Assembly: GCA_021203465.1 (NCBI GenBank)
Contig: JAJQBC010000058.1
Span: forward strand, 1-33,202
Reading direction: 5' to 3'
DNA length: 33,202 nt
DNA from: Lachnospiraceae bacterium
GTDB taxonomy: Bacteria > Bacillota > Clostridia > Lachnospirales > Lachnospiraceae
Part shown: one piece after another, positions 1 through 8,789 of the stretch
Layout: the number at the start of each line of letters is the position of its first letter
Numbering within the stretch: the first letter of the stretch is position 1
The notes under the pieces: generated by a model
The model's database searches: none
What the model saw: the letters and a program-made list of their open reading frames with translations, nothing else
What the model was told of the DNA's origin: nothing
Position numbers and translations under genes: made by a program

Positions 1-2
1 GG

Positions 3-31
3 ATATTAGCACAATTATTAGCACTTGTCAA
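3..31 (-). promoter_or_regulatory. Leftward sigma-A promoter under CIRCE control
   Basis: Read on the minus strand there is TTGACA (26-31), a 17-nt spacer and TAATAT (3-8), a near-consensus vegetative promoter pointing out of the window to the left. The -35 box lies inside the CIRCE operator, so bound HrcA would block RNA polymerase. The gene served is outside the window; a chaperone operon (groESL or hrcA-grpE-dnaK) is inferred from the operator type only. Confidence 0.8.
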
Positions 32-44
32 CATCGAGTGCTAA
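18..44. promoter_or_regulatory. CIRCE operator (HrcA binding site)
   Basis: The sequence TTAGCACTT-N9-GAGTGCTAA matches the CIRCE consensus TTAGCACTC-N9-GAGTGCTAA with one mismatch and the exact 9-nt spacer. CIRCE is the binding site of the heat-shock repressor HrcA. It sits on the -35 box of the leftward promoter, while the leuDC promoter (63-91) lies entirely outside it, so the leftward gene is the likely target. A further TTAGCAC half-site lies at 6-12. Confidence 0.9.
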
Positions 45-62
45 TAATTTTATTTCACAATC

Positions 63-91
63 TTTACAACACAAAAAGAAACCCTTATACT
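63..91 (+). promoter_or_regulatory. Promoter of leuD-leuC
   Basis: TTTACA (63-68), a 17-nt spacer and TATACT (86-91) form a good sigma-A promoter. Transcription would start near 98, about 26 nt before the leuD start codon. This leaves no room for a leucine attenuator or T-box, so leucine control is not visible here. Confidence 0.7.
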
Positions 92-123
92 ATGGATATA
101 TAATCAGAAACGAGGAAAACATC

Positions 124-621
124 ATGAGCAAGACATTTACCGGCAGGGTCTGGGTGCTGGGCGACGATATCGATACGGATATCATCATCCCCACCGAGTA
201 CCTTGCCCTGAAAACCGTGCAGGATATGGCTCCCTACGCCTTCTCCCCGCTGCGCCCGGAACTAGCAGCGCAGATCCAGCCGGGAGATGTGATCGTGGCG
301 GGCAAGAATTTCGGCTGCGGCTCCTCCCGGGAGCAGGCGCCGGAAATCATAAAAGCGCTCGGTGTGCGCTGTGTCATCGCGCGCTCCTTCGCGCGCATCT
401 TTTTCCGCAATGCGATCAACAACGGACTGCTGCTGATTGAAAATCCTGACCTGCGTGACGCGGTATCGGAAGGCGACACGATCGAGGTGCATGTGGGCGA
501 AAAGATCATACATAACGGCAGGGAATTTCCAATCGCCTCTCTCCCGCAGAACCTGATGGATATTCTGAACGCGGGCGGACTTGTGAAAGCCATGCGCCGC
601 CTGAACGGACTGGAGGGCTAA
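124..621 (+). CDS. leuD: 3-isopropylmalate dehydratase small subunit
   Basis: Small subunit of the aconitase-family isomerase that converts 2-isopropylmalate to 3-isopropylmalate in leucine synthesis. At 165 aa it is the short, archaeal-like form. The DDIDTDIIIP stretch (residues 14-23) and the swivelling-domain motif GKNFGCGSSREQAP are clear. The loop after IIIPTE reads YL (26-27); in this family YL at this site favours isopropylmalate over homoaconitate. The start at 124 is chosen because GAGGAAA lies at proper spacing; the frame stays open to position 25, but that part resembles no LeuD. leuC begins 4 nt downstream. Neither leuA nor leuB is nearby, so a related substrate such as a dimethylmalate-type dehydratase cannot be excluded. 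Confidence 0.9.
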   Translation: MSKTFTGRVWVLGDDIDTDIIIPTEYLALKTVQDMAPYAFSPLRPELAAQIQPGDVIVAGKNFGCGSSREQAPEIIKALGVRCVIARSFARIFFRNAINNGLLLIENPDLRDAVSEGDTIEVHVGEKIIHNGREFPIASLPQNLMDILNAGGLVKAMRRLNGLEG

Positions 622-625
622 AACT

Positions 626-1867
626 ATGGGACAGACAATTATTGAGAAAATTATCAGCAGAAATGTTGGGCGCGCAGTCCGTCCGGGCGACATCGTGACC
701 GTAAATGTGGATCGCGTCATGATCCATGACATTTTCATCCCCTTTGTCGCGGACAAGTTCGAGGAGATGGGCTTTTCGAAGCTCTGGGATCCGGACCGGG
801 TCGTCCTCATCTACGACCATCTCGTCCCGGCGAGCCAGGTTGACGACACGCGGCACTTCCGCGTAGGCAATGCTTTCGTGGAGAAATACGGGTTGAAAAA
901 TATACACCGCAGCGATGGCATCTGCCATCAGCTGATGACCGAGGCGCTGTATGTGAAACCGGGAGATATTGTATTTGGAACGGACAGCCATACCACAACC
1001 TACGGCTGCGTCGGCGCTTTCTCGTCCGGCATTGGCTACACAGAGATGGCGAGCATTCTCGGCACCGGCACGCTGTGGGTCAAGGTTCCGGAGACGATCC
1101 GAGTCGAGATTGAAGGCGAGCTTCCTGCAAATGTCACGTCCAAGGACATCATTCTCACGCTGATTGGCGACCTCAGGGCGGACGGCGCGACCTATCAGGC
1201 GCTCGAATTCTGCGGCAATACCGTAGAACACATGAGCGTCGCGAGCCGCATGACAATGTCCAACATGGCGGTCGAGGCCGGCGCCAAGTGTGCGCTTTTC
1301 ACACCAGACGAGAAGACAGCTGAATACTGTGAAATCGAGCTGACGGAGCGTGAACGCTCCCTTGTGGGAGACACGGACGCATCTTATATCCGCACCCTTC
1401 ATTACCGCGCGGAGGACTTCGTCCCGGTGCTGGCCTGTCCCTCTCAGGTAGACAATATCCATCCGGTGAGCGAATTCGCAGGAGCGGCTATCGACCAAGT
1501 CTTCATCGGCTCCTGTACGAACGGCAGGCTCGAGGATCTGCAGTGCGCGGCGGCCATATTAAAAGGAAGAAAAGTCGCTCCCTTCGTGAAGCTGATCGTG
1601 ACCCCGGCCAGCCGGAAGATCTATAATCAGGCTCTCGAGGACGGCACGCTCGCGATTCTCGCGGAGGCCGGAGCAATCATCACACATCCGTCCTGCGGCC
1701 TCTGCTGCGGACGCACCGGCGGCATCTTAAGCGACGGCGAGCGCGTCGTCGCGACAAACAACCGCAATTTTCTGGGTCGCATGGGCACCTCGAAGGTAGA
1801 AATCTTTCTGGCCTCACCTGCCACCGCAGCGGCCTGCGCAGCAGCGGGGAAGATTGCGGAGCCCTGA
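626..1867 (+). CDS. leuC: 3-isopropylmalate dehydratase large subunit
   Basis: Catalytic, [4Fe-4S]-binding large subunit of the LeuCD isomerase, 413 aa, the length of the short type (about 415-420 aa). The cluster ligands are visible as C297 in GSCTNGR and C357/C360 in PSCGLCCGR. The active-site stretch GTDSHTTTYG is also present. The Shine-Dalgarno GGAGGG lies in the last codons of leuD, so the two genes are probably translationally coupled. The order leuD-leuC is the reverse of the common leuC-leuD order. The family assignment is firm; the exact substrate is inferred from the small-subunit loop. Confidence 0.92.
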   Translation: MGQTIIEKIISRNVGRAVRPGDIVTVNVDRVMIHDIFIPFVADKFEEMGFSKLWDPDRVVLIYDHLVPASQVDDTRHFRVGNAFVEKYGLKNIHRSDGICHQLMTEALYVKPGDIVFGTDSHTTTYGCVGAFSSGIGYTEMASILGTGTLWVKVPETIRVEIEGELPANVTSKDIILTLIGDLRADGATYQALEFCGNTVEHMSVASRMTMSNMAVEAGAKCALFTPDEKTAEYCEIELTERERSLVGDTDASYIRTLHYRAEDFVPVLACPSQVDNIHPVSEFAGAAIDQVFIGSCTNGRLEDLQCAAAILKGRKVAPFVKLIVTPASRKIYNQALEDGTLAILAEAGAIITHPSCGLCCGRTGGILSDGERVVATNNRNFLGRMGTSKVEIFLASPATAAACAAAGKIAEP

Positions 1868-1938
1868 GCATCAGGACACCATAGGAACATACTGCAGGAT
1901 GAAGACAAACGTAAAAACGATAACCGAAGGAAGCTCAC

Positions 1939-2655
1939 ATGTCAAAAAACCGAAAACGGCTTCTGCCGCTCTGCCTTATTATCATTGTTATCATTCTGGG
2001 AGCTGCCGCGCTGCACAGTGTCTCTCACCGCTCCCGCGGCGTCACCCTCTACTTTGTGCGGCACGGCCAGACCGACACAAATGTGGCCGGTCTGCTGGTC
2101 GGCACCTCCGGGAACCCGACGCTGACTGAGCTTGGTGAGGAGATGGCCGCGCAGCTCGGCGAAGGTTTGAGCGATATCACCTTTGACGCGGCCTACGCAA
2201 GCACCCTGACACGTGCTTACGACACTGCCTCTCTCGTGCTCTCTGCCGCCGGGCAGGGGGACCTTCCCATCACACAGCTCGAGGGGCTATGCGATATCTC
2301 CTGGGGCGATGCGGAGGGCATGACTTCCGAAGAAATGTACGAAAAATTCGGCATCAGTACGCCCGCCGAAGCTTTCGGAAGCGTAGATGACGCCGAATTT
2401 GTCTCCCCGATCCATGCGGAGAGCAAATATGATTTCTGTGAGCGCTTTGAGGACGCAGTCTTTGAGATCCTCGAGGCACAGGAGGACGGCGACACCGTGC
2501 TGGTCGTCGCACACTCCTCGATGGACTACTTTTTCCAGAAATATTTTCTGGAACAGGCGGGCGGCGGCGTTGCGAACCTGAGCGTGACCATCCTGCGCTA
2601 TGAGAACGGTGCGTTCACGCTCGTCGACTACAACGACACGTCCTACCTACAGTGA
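1939..2655 (+). CDS. Membrane-anchored histidine phosphatase superfamily protein
   Basis: A 238-aa protein with a charged N-terminus (SKNRKR), one hydrophobic segment (about residues 8-25) and a phosphoglycerate-mutase-like domain. The hallmark RHG is at 41-43 in LYFVRHGQTDTN, and the second catalytic histidine is probably H192 in VVAHSS. The family transfers phosphate through the first histidine. Substrates range from sugar phosphates to nucleotides and cannot be told from sequence. With a single N-terminal anchor behind positive charges the catalytic domain should face outside. The start has GAAGGAAG upstream. It lies 71 nt after leuC and may be co-transcribed with it. Its last 9 bp overlap the convergent NYN gene. 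Confidence 0.85.
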   Translation: MSKNRKRLLPLCLIIIVIILGAAALHSVSHRSRGVTLYFVRHGQTDTNVAGLLVGTSGNPTLTELGEEMAAQLGEGLSDITFDAAYASTLTRAYDTASLVLSAAGQGDLPITQLEGLCDISWGDAEGMTSEEMYEKFGISTPAEAFGSVDDAEFVSPIHAESKYDFCERFEDAVFEILEAQEDGDTVLVVAHSSMDYFFQKYFLEQAGGGVANLSVTILRYENGAFTLVDYNDTSYLQ

Positions 2656-3591
2656 ATAATAATACTGCTTCAGCCGCACCACATTTCCCTCCACGCTTAA
2701 TCCCTCGATACTGCGCAGGAAGCTGGAAAAGCGGTTGTAGCCGTAATCCTTGGAGTCGAAGCCGCTGTAGTGCTTCTTCAGCTCCTCATTGATCATCGCG
2801 AGGTTGTCCACCGCCCCGCCGTTTTTACGAATAATACTCTGCACCTCGCGCTCAATCATCTCGCGCGACACGCCCCCGCTCTTCATGACGCGGTAATGAT
2901 TCTCCTCGCGCACTACCTTCAGCGACGACATTTCCTCGGAGAGGAAAACGCTGAGCTTCGAGTAACCGTAATTTCGCACATCAAAATCCGGGTATTTGTC
3001 CGACAGACGCTGCCCAATAAAACTTAAGTCCAGCTCCTCCCCACCGGACTCGTTCAGCATCGTCAGAATCGCGTTCTCCACGTCGCTGATGCTCGTTACA
3101 GAGTCCCGGTCGCTGCCGGCGCTCGAGTGGTGCTCCGAACCGCGGTTCGCCTCGTTGATCAGGTTCAGGTGCACAAATTTGTTGCAGGCACGCGTCAGCG
3201 AGAGCGGCGTCTTCGACTCGCCCATACCGAGCACATATTTTTTCTCCTCGCGCAGGCGCACCGCCAGCCTCGTGAAATCGCTGTCGCTCGTCACAAGGCA
3301 GAAGCCGTCGACCTTGTTCTGGTACAGCAGGTCCATCGCATCGATGACCATCGCCATATCTGTGCTGTTCTTGCCGGTCGTGTAGGAAAACTGCTGAATC
3401 GGCGTCACCGAGTATTCGAGCAGCGTGTTCTCCTTCCAGCCGTTCTCCTTCGACCAGTTCCCGTAGATCCGCCTGCAGGACGCAAAGCCATATTTTTCCA
3501 GTTCATCAAAAATAACCTGCACGTAGCGCGCGCTGACATTCTCCGCATCAATTAGCACCGCAAACTGCATTTTTTCTTCTATTTCCATCAT
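2647..3591 (-). CDS. NYN-domain protein with two OST-HTH/LOTUS domains
   Basis: A 314-aa cytosolic protein. Residues 8-145 form a NYN (PIN-like) domain with acidic residues at the expected places: D15 in AVLIDAEN, D78 in NSTDMAMVID, and D103/D105 in LVTSDSDF. Such domains are metal-dependent RNases. Two tandem OST-HTH (LOTUS) domains follow at about 168-235 and 244-308, each with a D-Y/N-YGY-aromatic signature (NYGYSKLSVFL and DYGYNRFSSFL). These domains bind RNA, often structured RNA. ATG codons at residues 1, 2 and 8 are possible starts; GGAGAG lies very close to the first, so residue 2 may be the real start. It lies 37 nt downstream of the sigma-like gene on the same strand, suggesting an operon. 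Confidence 0.85.
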   Translation of the reverse strand: MMEIEEKMQFAVLIDAENVSARYVQVIFDELEKYGFASCRRIYGNWSKENGWKENTLLEYSVTPIQQFSYTTGKNSTDMAMVIDAMDLLYQNKVDGFCLVTSDSDFTRLAVRLREEKKYVLGMGESKTPLSLTRACNKFVHLNLINEANRGSEHHSSAGSDRDSVTSISDVENAILTMLNESGGEELDLSFIGQRLSDKYPDFDVRNYGYSKLSVFLSEEMSSLKVVREENHYRVMKSGGVSREMIEREVQSIIRKNGGAVDNLAMINEELKKHYSGFDSKDYGYNRFSSFLRSIEGLSVEGNVVRLKQYYYSL

Positions 3592-3628
3592 TTCTCTCCA
3601 GACTACCCCTATTATGTTTTTTGTCTTT

Positions 3629-4387
3629 TTATTTCGGCGCTGTTTCGGACTGATCGGTTTCTATGTCTTCCCCGGCGATCTTGAGCAGGCGTTCGATCTC
3701 CTCCAGCGGCATGTCGAGATAGAAGGACAGCTCATCCGGCGTCACCTGACGCCCAAGATCCTCCGTCAGCTCAGTGATCGAGTCCGCCAGCTTATTCAGC
3801 TTTCCGACGACCTCCTCGCCCAGACTCCGATTCCCCTCCTGCGCGTCCAGTGCCGCACGCATCGCACGGCGTATCTCCTGCTCCAGCCAGACTTCGTACC
3901 CGATATTTTCCCCCACCGTGTCAAGTGTGTCAAGCCCCAGCAAAAGCCCCAGATGGCCCTCCTGGATGAGATCCTGGATCAGCAGTCCCCGGTGTGCGTA
4001 GTCCTCCGCAATCGTAAGCATCTTTCCCATATAGTGCTCTGCCAGAAGATGACGCGCCGATACTTCTCCCCCTGCAGCACGCGCAAAGACATCCGCCAAC
4101 TCCGCTCCCGCGACGCGCCGGGCCGCTTTCATATCCTTTCTGTACTGCTTAAGAAAAGTCTCCTCTTCTTCCGTGTAAGGCTGCGCCTCCGCTTTCGGGA
4201 GTTCGAGCCCCTCCACCTGAATATGCCGGGACGCCAGGAATTCATACACGAGCTGCAACTGCCCCTCGTCAAATTCCATATCCTTCAGGTACTCCCGCAC
4301 ATCCTCCTTTGTCAGCTTTCCATCCTTCTGCTCCGCATACGCCGACAGCGCCGCAAGCGCAGTGCGGAATTTACTCTGCTCATCCAA
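3629..4387 (-). CDS. Sigma-70-like protein lacking region 4
   Basis: A 252-aa protein resembling a primary sigma factor without the -35 recognition domain. Residues 5-58 look like region 1.1. Residues 113-153 match regions 2.1-2.2 (DYAHRGLLIQDLIQEGHLGL, the core-binding helix). Residues 160-180 are a degenerate 2.3-2.4 (YEVWLEQEIRRAMRAA in place of the usual aromatic-rich DNA-melting segment). Residues 195-238 match region 3 (ELTEDLGRQVTPDEL, LDMPLEEIERLLKIA). The frame then stops after a short acidic tail, with no region 4. The start is TTG, supported by AAGGAG nine nt upstream; the nearby ATG is out of frame. It may bind core RNA polymerase without normal promoter recognition, or act as a regulator. 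The function is unknown. Confidence 0.75.
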   Translation of the reverse strand: MDEQSKFRTALAALSAYAEQKDGKLTKEDVREYLKDMEFDEGQLQLVYEFLASRHIQVEGLELPKAEAQPYTEEEETFLKQYRKDMKAARRVAGAELADVFARAAGGEVSARHLLAEHYMGKMLTIAEDYAHRGLLIQDLIQEGHLGLLLGLDTLDTVGENIGYEVWLEQEIRRAMRAALDAQEGNRSLGEEVVGKLNKLADSITELTEDLGRQVTPDELSFYLDMPLEEIERLLKIAGEDIETDQSETAPK

Positions 4388-4644
4388 TTGATGTCACTCC
4401 TTCTTCCCGGATGTCCACTGAGACTTCGTCTCATACGTTCCTGTCATTGAAAATAACGAACCTTCAGCATGCATACTGACTTTCCCGCCAATCTCCCGTC
4501 TCCTTAAGTTCCTGTCACCAAAAGCAACCGGCTTTCCTGTCCAGCAGCAGACTCCTGCACTTAAAGCTCACTTCCCGACCGCAGTCACCAAAAACAGCGT
4601 CTTACCATATACTAACATGAAACCATATAAGGACAGCAAACATT
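4388..4644. other. Intergenic region between divergent genes, with degenerate ~70-bp periodic motif
   Basis: This is the divergent spacer between the sigma-like gene and the amidase. A motif beginning TGTCA or AGTCA and running into CCAAAA-type sequence recurs near 4442, 4513 and 4583, that is every 70-71 bp, with decaying similarity. A perfect small hairpin (TGAGAC-TTC-GTCTCA) lies at 4419-4433. TATACT at 4608-4613 could be a -10 box for the amidase, but no good -35 box is 17 nt upstream. No gene is seen. Confidence 0.35.
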
Positions 4645-5517
4645 ATGGCCACAAAAATAGTAGTGGACGCCGGGCATAACGGCCTGACCGACCCGGGCGC
4701 GGTCTACGAGGGACGGCTCGAGAGCGACGACACCCTGCGGCTCGCGATGGCCGTTGGCAACATTCTCGCACGGAACGGCTACGACGTCGTGTACACGCGC
4801 ACCGGCGACCTCACCCAGTCGGTCACGCAAAAGGCCCAGCTCGCGAACGACGCGGACGCCGACCTCTTCATCTCCCTGCATCGAAACATGGGCACTTATC
4901 CGGGGCAATACGACGGCGTACAGACGCTCGTCTACGACCTGGGCGGCGAAAAGCTCATAATGGCCGAGGCCGTCAATGAAAATCTCGAAGCGCTCGGCTT
5001 CCGCAATATCAACGTGGAGGCCCGTCCCAACCTCACCGTCCTGAGGCGCACCGAGATGCCCTCCATCCTCGTGGAGGTCGGCTTCATCGACAGTGAAAAG
5101 GACAATCAGCTCTTCGACAGCCGTTTTAATGAAATCGCGCAGGCGATCGCGGACGGCGTCATGGACACGCTGGACGCTACGCTGGCTGACGCAGGGCAAA
5201 ACGTGCCGGGCGTACGCATCGCGCAGGCAAACGGCCTTCCATATCTCCGATCTGAGCAGACTCCCCCGCAGGGCGAAACAAATCCGACTCCACGGATGAT
5301 GACGGAGATACCGCCTCAGGAAGAATCCGCGCAGGCTGCAACGCCGGAGACAGTGCTGCTCTCTCCGGATGGGACTGAACCTCCCTCATCGGACGACGCG
5401 CCGCAGCACCCGCTCTACCGCGTACAAGTTGGCGCCTTCTACAAGCTGAGCAACGCCGTCGCGCTCGAGCAGGAGCTGAAACGCATGGGCTACAACACCT
5501 GGATTGTTACCGTATAA
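4645..5517 (+). CDS. N-acetylmuramoyl-L-alanine amidase (Amidase_3) with partial SPOR domain
   Basis: A zinc amidase that cuts the bond between MurNAc and the stem peptide of peptidoglycan. The zinc ligands are visible as H11 (VDAGHNG), E26 (GRLESDD) and H79 (FISLHRN), with catalytic E144 in ILVEVGFI. The catalytic domain spans about residues 1-180 of 290. A Pro/Gln/Glu-rich linker follows (about 205-250), and the last ~35 residues (from LYRVQVGAF) look like the first half of a SPOR domain, which binds denuded glycan; the second half is absent. There is no signal peptide, so export would need another route such as lysis. The start has a weak AAGGACAG at a long spacing; no better ATG is present. 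Confidence 0.85.
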   Translation: MATKIVVDAGHNGLTDPGAVYEGRLESDDTLRLAMAVGNILARNGYDVVYTRTGDLTQSVTQKAQLANDADADLFISLHRNMGTYPGQYDGVQTLVYDLGGEKLIMAEAVNENLEALGFRNINVEARPNLTVLRRTEMPSILVEVGFIDSEKDNQLFDSRFNEIAQAIADGVMDTLDATLADAGQNVPGVRIAQANGLPYLRSEQTPPQGETNPTPRMMTEIPPQEESAQAATPETVLLSPDGTEPPSSDDAPQHPLYRVQVGAFYKLSNAVALEQELKRMGYNTWIVTV

Positions 5518-5522
5518 GAGCT

Positions 5523-5552
5523 TGCCCCACTCCCGGCTAAGCCCCGGGCAGA
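5523..5552. terminator. Possible shared hairpin between convergent genes
   Basis: In the 57-bp gap between the amidase (+) and rarA (-), TGCCC (5523-5527) can pair with GGGCA (5546-5550), or CCCGG with CCGGG around a 7-nt loop. No U-tract follows on either strand, so this is a weak terminator candidate. Confidence 0.3.
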
Positions 5553-5574
5553 AAATCCTCAAAAGGGTACTCTT

Positions 5575-6894
5575 TCAGTCCCTGCTCCGCAACCTCTCGA
5601 GCCGCTCCTTCAGAGCCCGCTCTGCGCCGATATCCGTCGGCTCATAGAAGTGCTCACCGAGCAGCTCGTCCGGCAGGTACTGCTGCTTCACGTAGTGCTC
5701 CGGGAAATCGTGCGCGTAGAGATAGCCGATGCCGCGGCCCAGCTTCGCCGAACCGCCATAGTGCGCATCCTGCAGGTGAGAAGGCACGGTCGTGGTCATC
5801 TTCGCAGCCGCCGCCATCGCCTTCTCGATCGCGTTGTTCGCGGCATTGCTCTTCGGCGCGCAGGCGATATAGCAGACCGCCTGCGAGAGGATGATCTGCG
5901 CCTCCGGCATACCGACGCGCTCCACTGCCTGCGCCGCGGCCACCGCCACCTGCAGCGCCTGCGGATCCGCGTTCCCGACGTCCTCCGAGGCGCAGATCAT
6001 CATACGGCGCGCGATAAACTTGATATCCTCGCCCGCATAGAGCATCTTCGCCAGATAGAAGACCGCCGCGTCCGGGTCGGAGCCCCGCATGCTCTTGATA
6101 AAGGCGGAGATCGTGTCGTAGTGATTGTCCCCGTCCTTGTCGTAGCGCACGGTCTTCTTCTGGATGCACTCGAAGGCGACGTCAAGCGTGATGTGAATCT
6201 GCCCGTCCGCACCCGGCTCCGTCGTCAGCACCCCCAGCTCCAGCGCGTTCAGAGCGTTCCGCGCGTCGCCGCCCGCAATGTCCGAGAGGAAATCCAGCGC
6301 CTCCTCGTCGGCCACAGCGTTAAAGGCGCCCATCCCCCGCTCCACGTCGCTGAGCGCCCGCTTCAGAATTACCTTGATGTCGTCTGGCGTGAGCGCCTTC
6401 AGCTCAAAAATGATCGAGCGCGAGATCAGCGCCCCGTTGACCTCGAAGTAAGGATTCTCCGTCGTCGCACCGATGAGAATCAGCGTGCCGTCCTCGACGA
6501 AGGGAAGCAGATAGTCCTGCTGGCCTTTGTTGAAGCGGTGAATCTCATCGATGAAGAGAATCGTGCGCTTTCCGTACATGCCGAGGCTGTCCTTCGCCTG
6601 CCGCACGACCTCCTCCATGTCCTTCTTTCCTGCCGCCGTCGCGTTAATCTGCGTGAACTCGGCGCTCGTCGTATGCGCGATCACCCGCGCGATCGTTGTC
6701 TTGCCCGTGCCGGGCGGCCCGTAAAAAATCACGGAACGCAGCTTGTCGGCCCGGATCGCGCGGTAGAGCAGCTTGTCCTTCCCCAGGATATGCTGCTGCC
6801 CCACGATCTCGTCAAGGCTCCGCGGCCTGAGGCGGGACGCGAGCGGTGCCTCGGACTTCATCGTATTGCTGCGCATGTAGTCAAATAAATCCAT
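5575..6894 (-). CDS. rarA: Replication-associated recombination protein A (AAA+ ATPase)
   Basis: RarA/MgsA (WRNIP1 family) is a clamp-loader-like AAA+ ATPase that acts at stalled replication forks. The protein is 439 aa, the usual length. Walker A GPPGTGKT is at 59-66 and Walker B TILFIDEIHRF at about 111-121, followed by sensor sequence ATTENP. The C-terminal half carries the family-specific tetramerisation region (AVFYLAKMLYAGEDIKFIARRM, YAHDFPEHYVKQQYLP). The N-terminus MDLFDYMR is typical, with GGGAGG upstream. It starts 11 nt after lepA on the same strand and is probably co-transcribed with it. Confidence 0.95.
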   Translation of the reverse strand: MDLFDYMRSNTMKSEAPLASRLRPRSLDEIVGQQHILGKDKLLYRAIRADKLRSVIFYGPPGTGKTTIARVIAHTTSAEFTQINATAAGKKDMEEVVRQAKDSLGMYGKRTILFIDEIHRFNKGQQDYLLPFVEDGTLILIGATTENPYFEVNGALISRSIIFELKALTPDDIKVILKRALSDVERGMGAFNAVADEEALDFLSDIAGGDARNALNALELGVLTTEPGADGQIHITLDVAFECIQKKTVRYDKDGDNHYDTISAFIKSMRGSDPDAAVFYLAKMLYAGEDIKFIARRMMICASEDVGNADPQALQVAVAAAQAVERVGMPEAQIILSQAVCYIACAPKSNAANNAIEKAMAAAAKMTTTVPSHLQDAHYGGSAKLGRGIGYLYAHDFPEHYVKQQYLPDELLGEHFYEPTDIGAERALKERLERLRSRD

Positions 6895-6905
6895 GCCGCG
6901 CCTCC

Positions 6906-8720
<1,815 letters not shown>

Positions 8721-8753
8721 GTAAGATTCCTCCGTCCTTACGTTCTTCTAAGT

Positions 8754-8782
8754 AGCATAGCATGAATCCGCAACCTTCGCAA
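8754..8782 (-). promoter_or_regulatory. Promoter of lepA-rarA
   Basis: On the minus strand there is TTGCGA (8777-8782), a 17-nt spacer and TATGCT (8754-8759), with TG one base before the -10 box (extended -10). It lies between the M20 gene and lepA, so the lepA-rarA pair is probably an independent transcription unit. Confidence 0.6.
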
Positions 8783-8789
8783 GTTTCAA

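Noticed and set aside
25-123. N-terminal extension of LeuD
   Set aside because: It would include the CIRCE arm and the -10 box of the leuDC promoter, and LeuD similarity starts at 124 with a good Shine-Dalgarno.
506-1498. A 330-codon minus-strand frame opposite leuC
   Set aside because: It lies antisense to a clear leuC with intact Fe-S ligands and has no recognisable domain.
5650-6888. A 412-codon open frame on the plus strand opposite rarA
   Set aside because: It is rich in Arg, His and Leu, has no ribosome-binding site and mirrors the codon bias of the strongly supported rarA gene; it is a shadow of GC-rich coding DNA.
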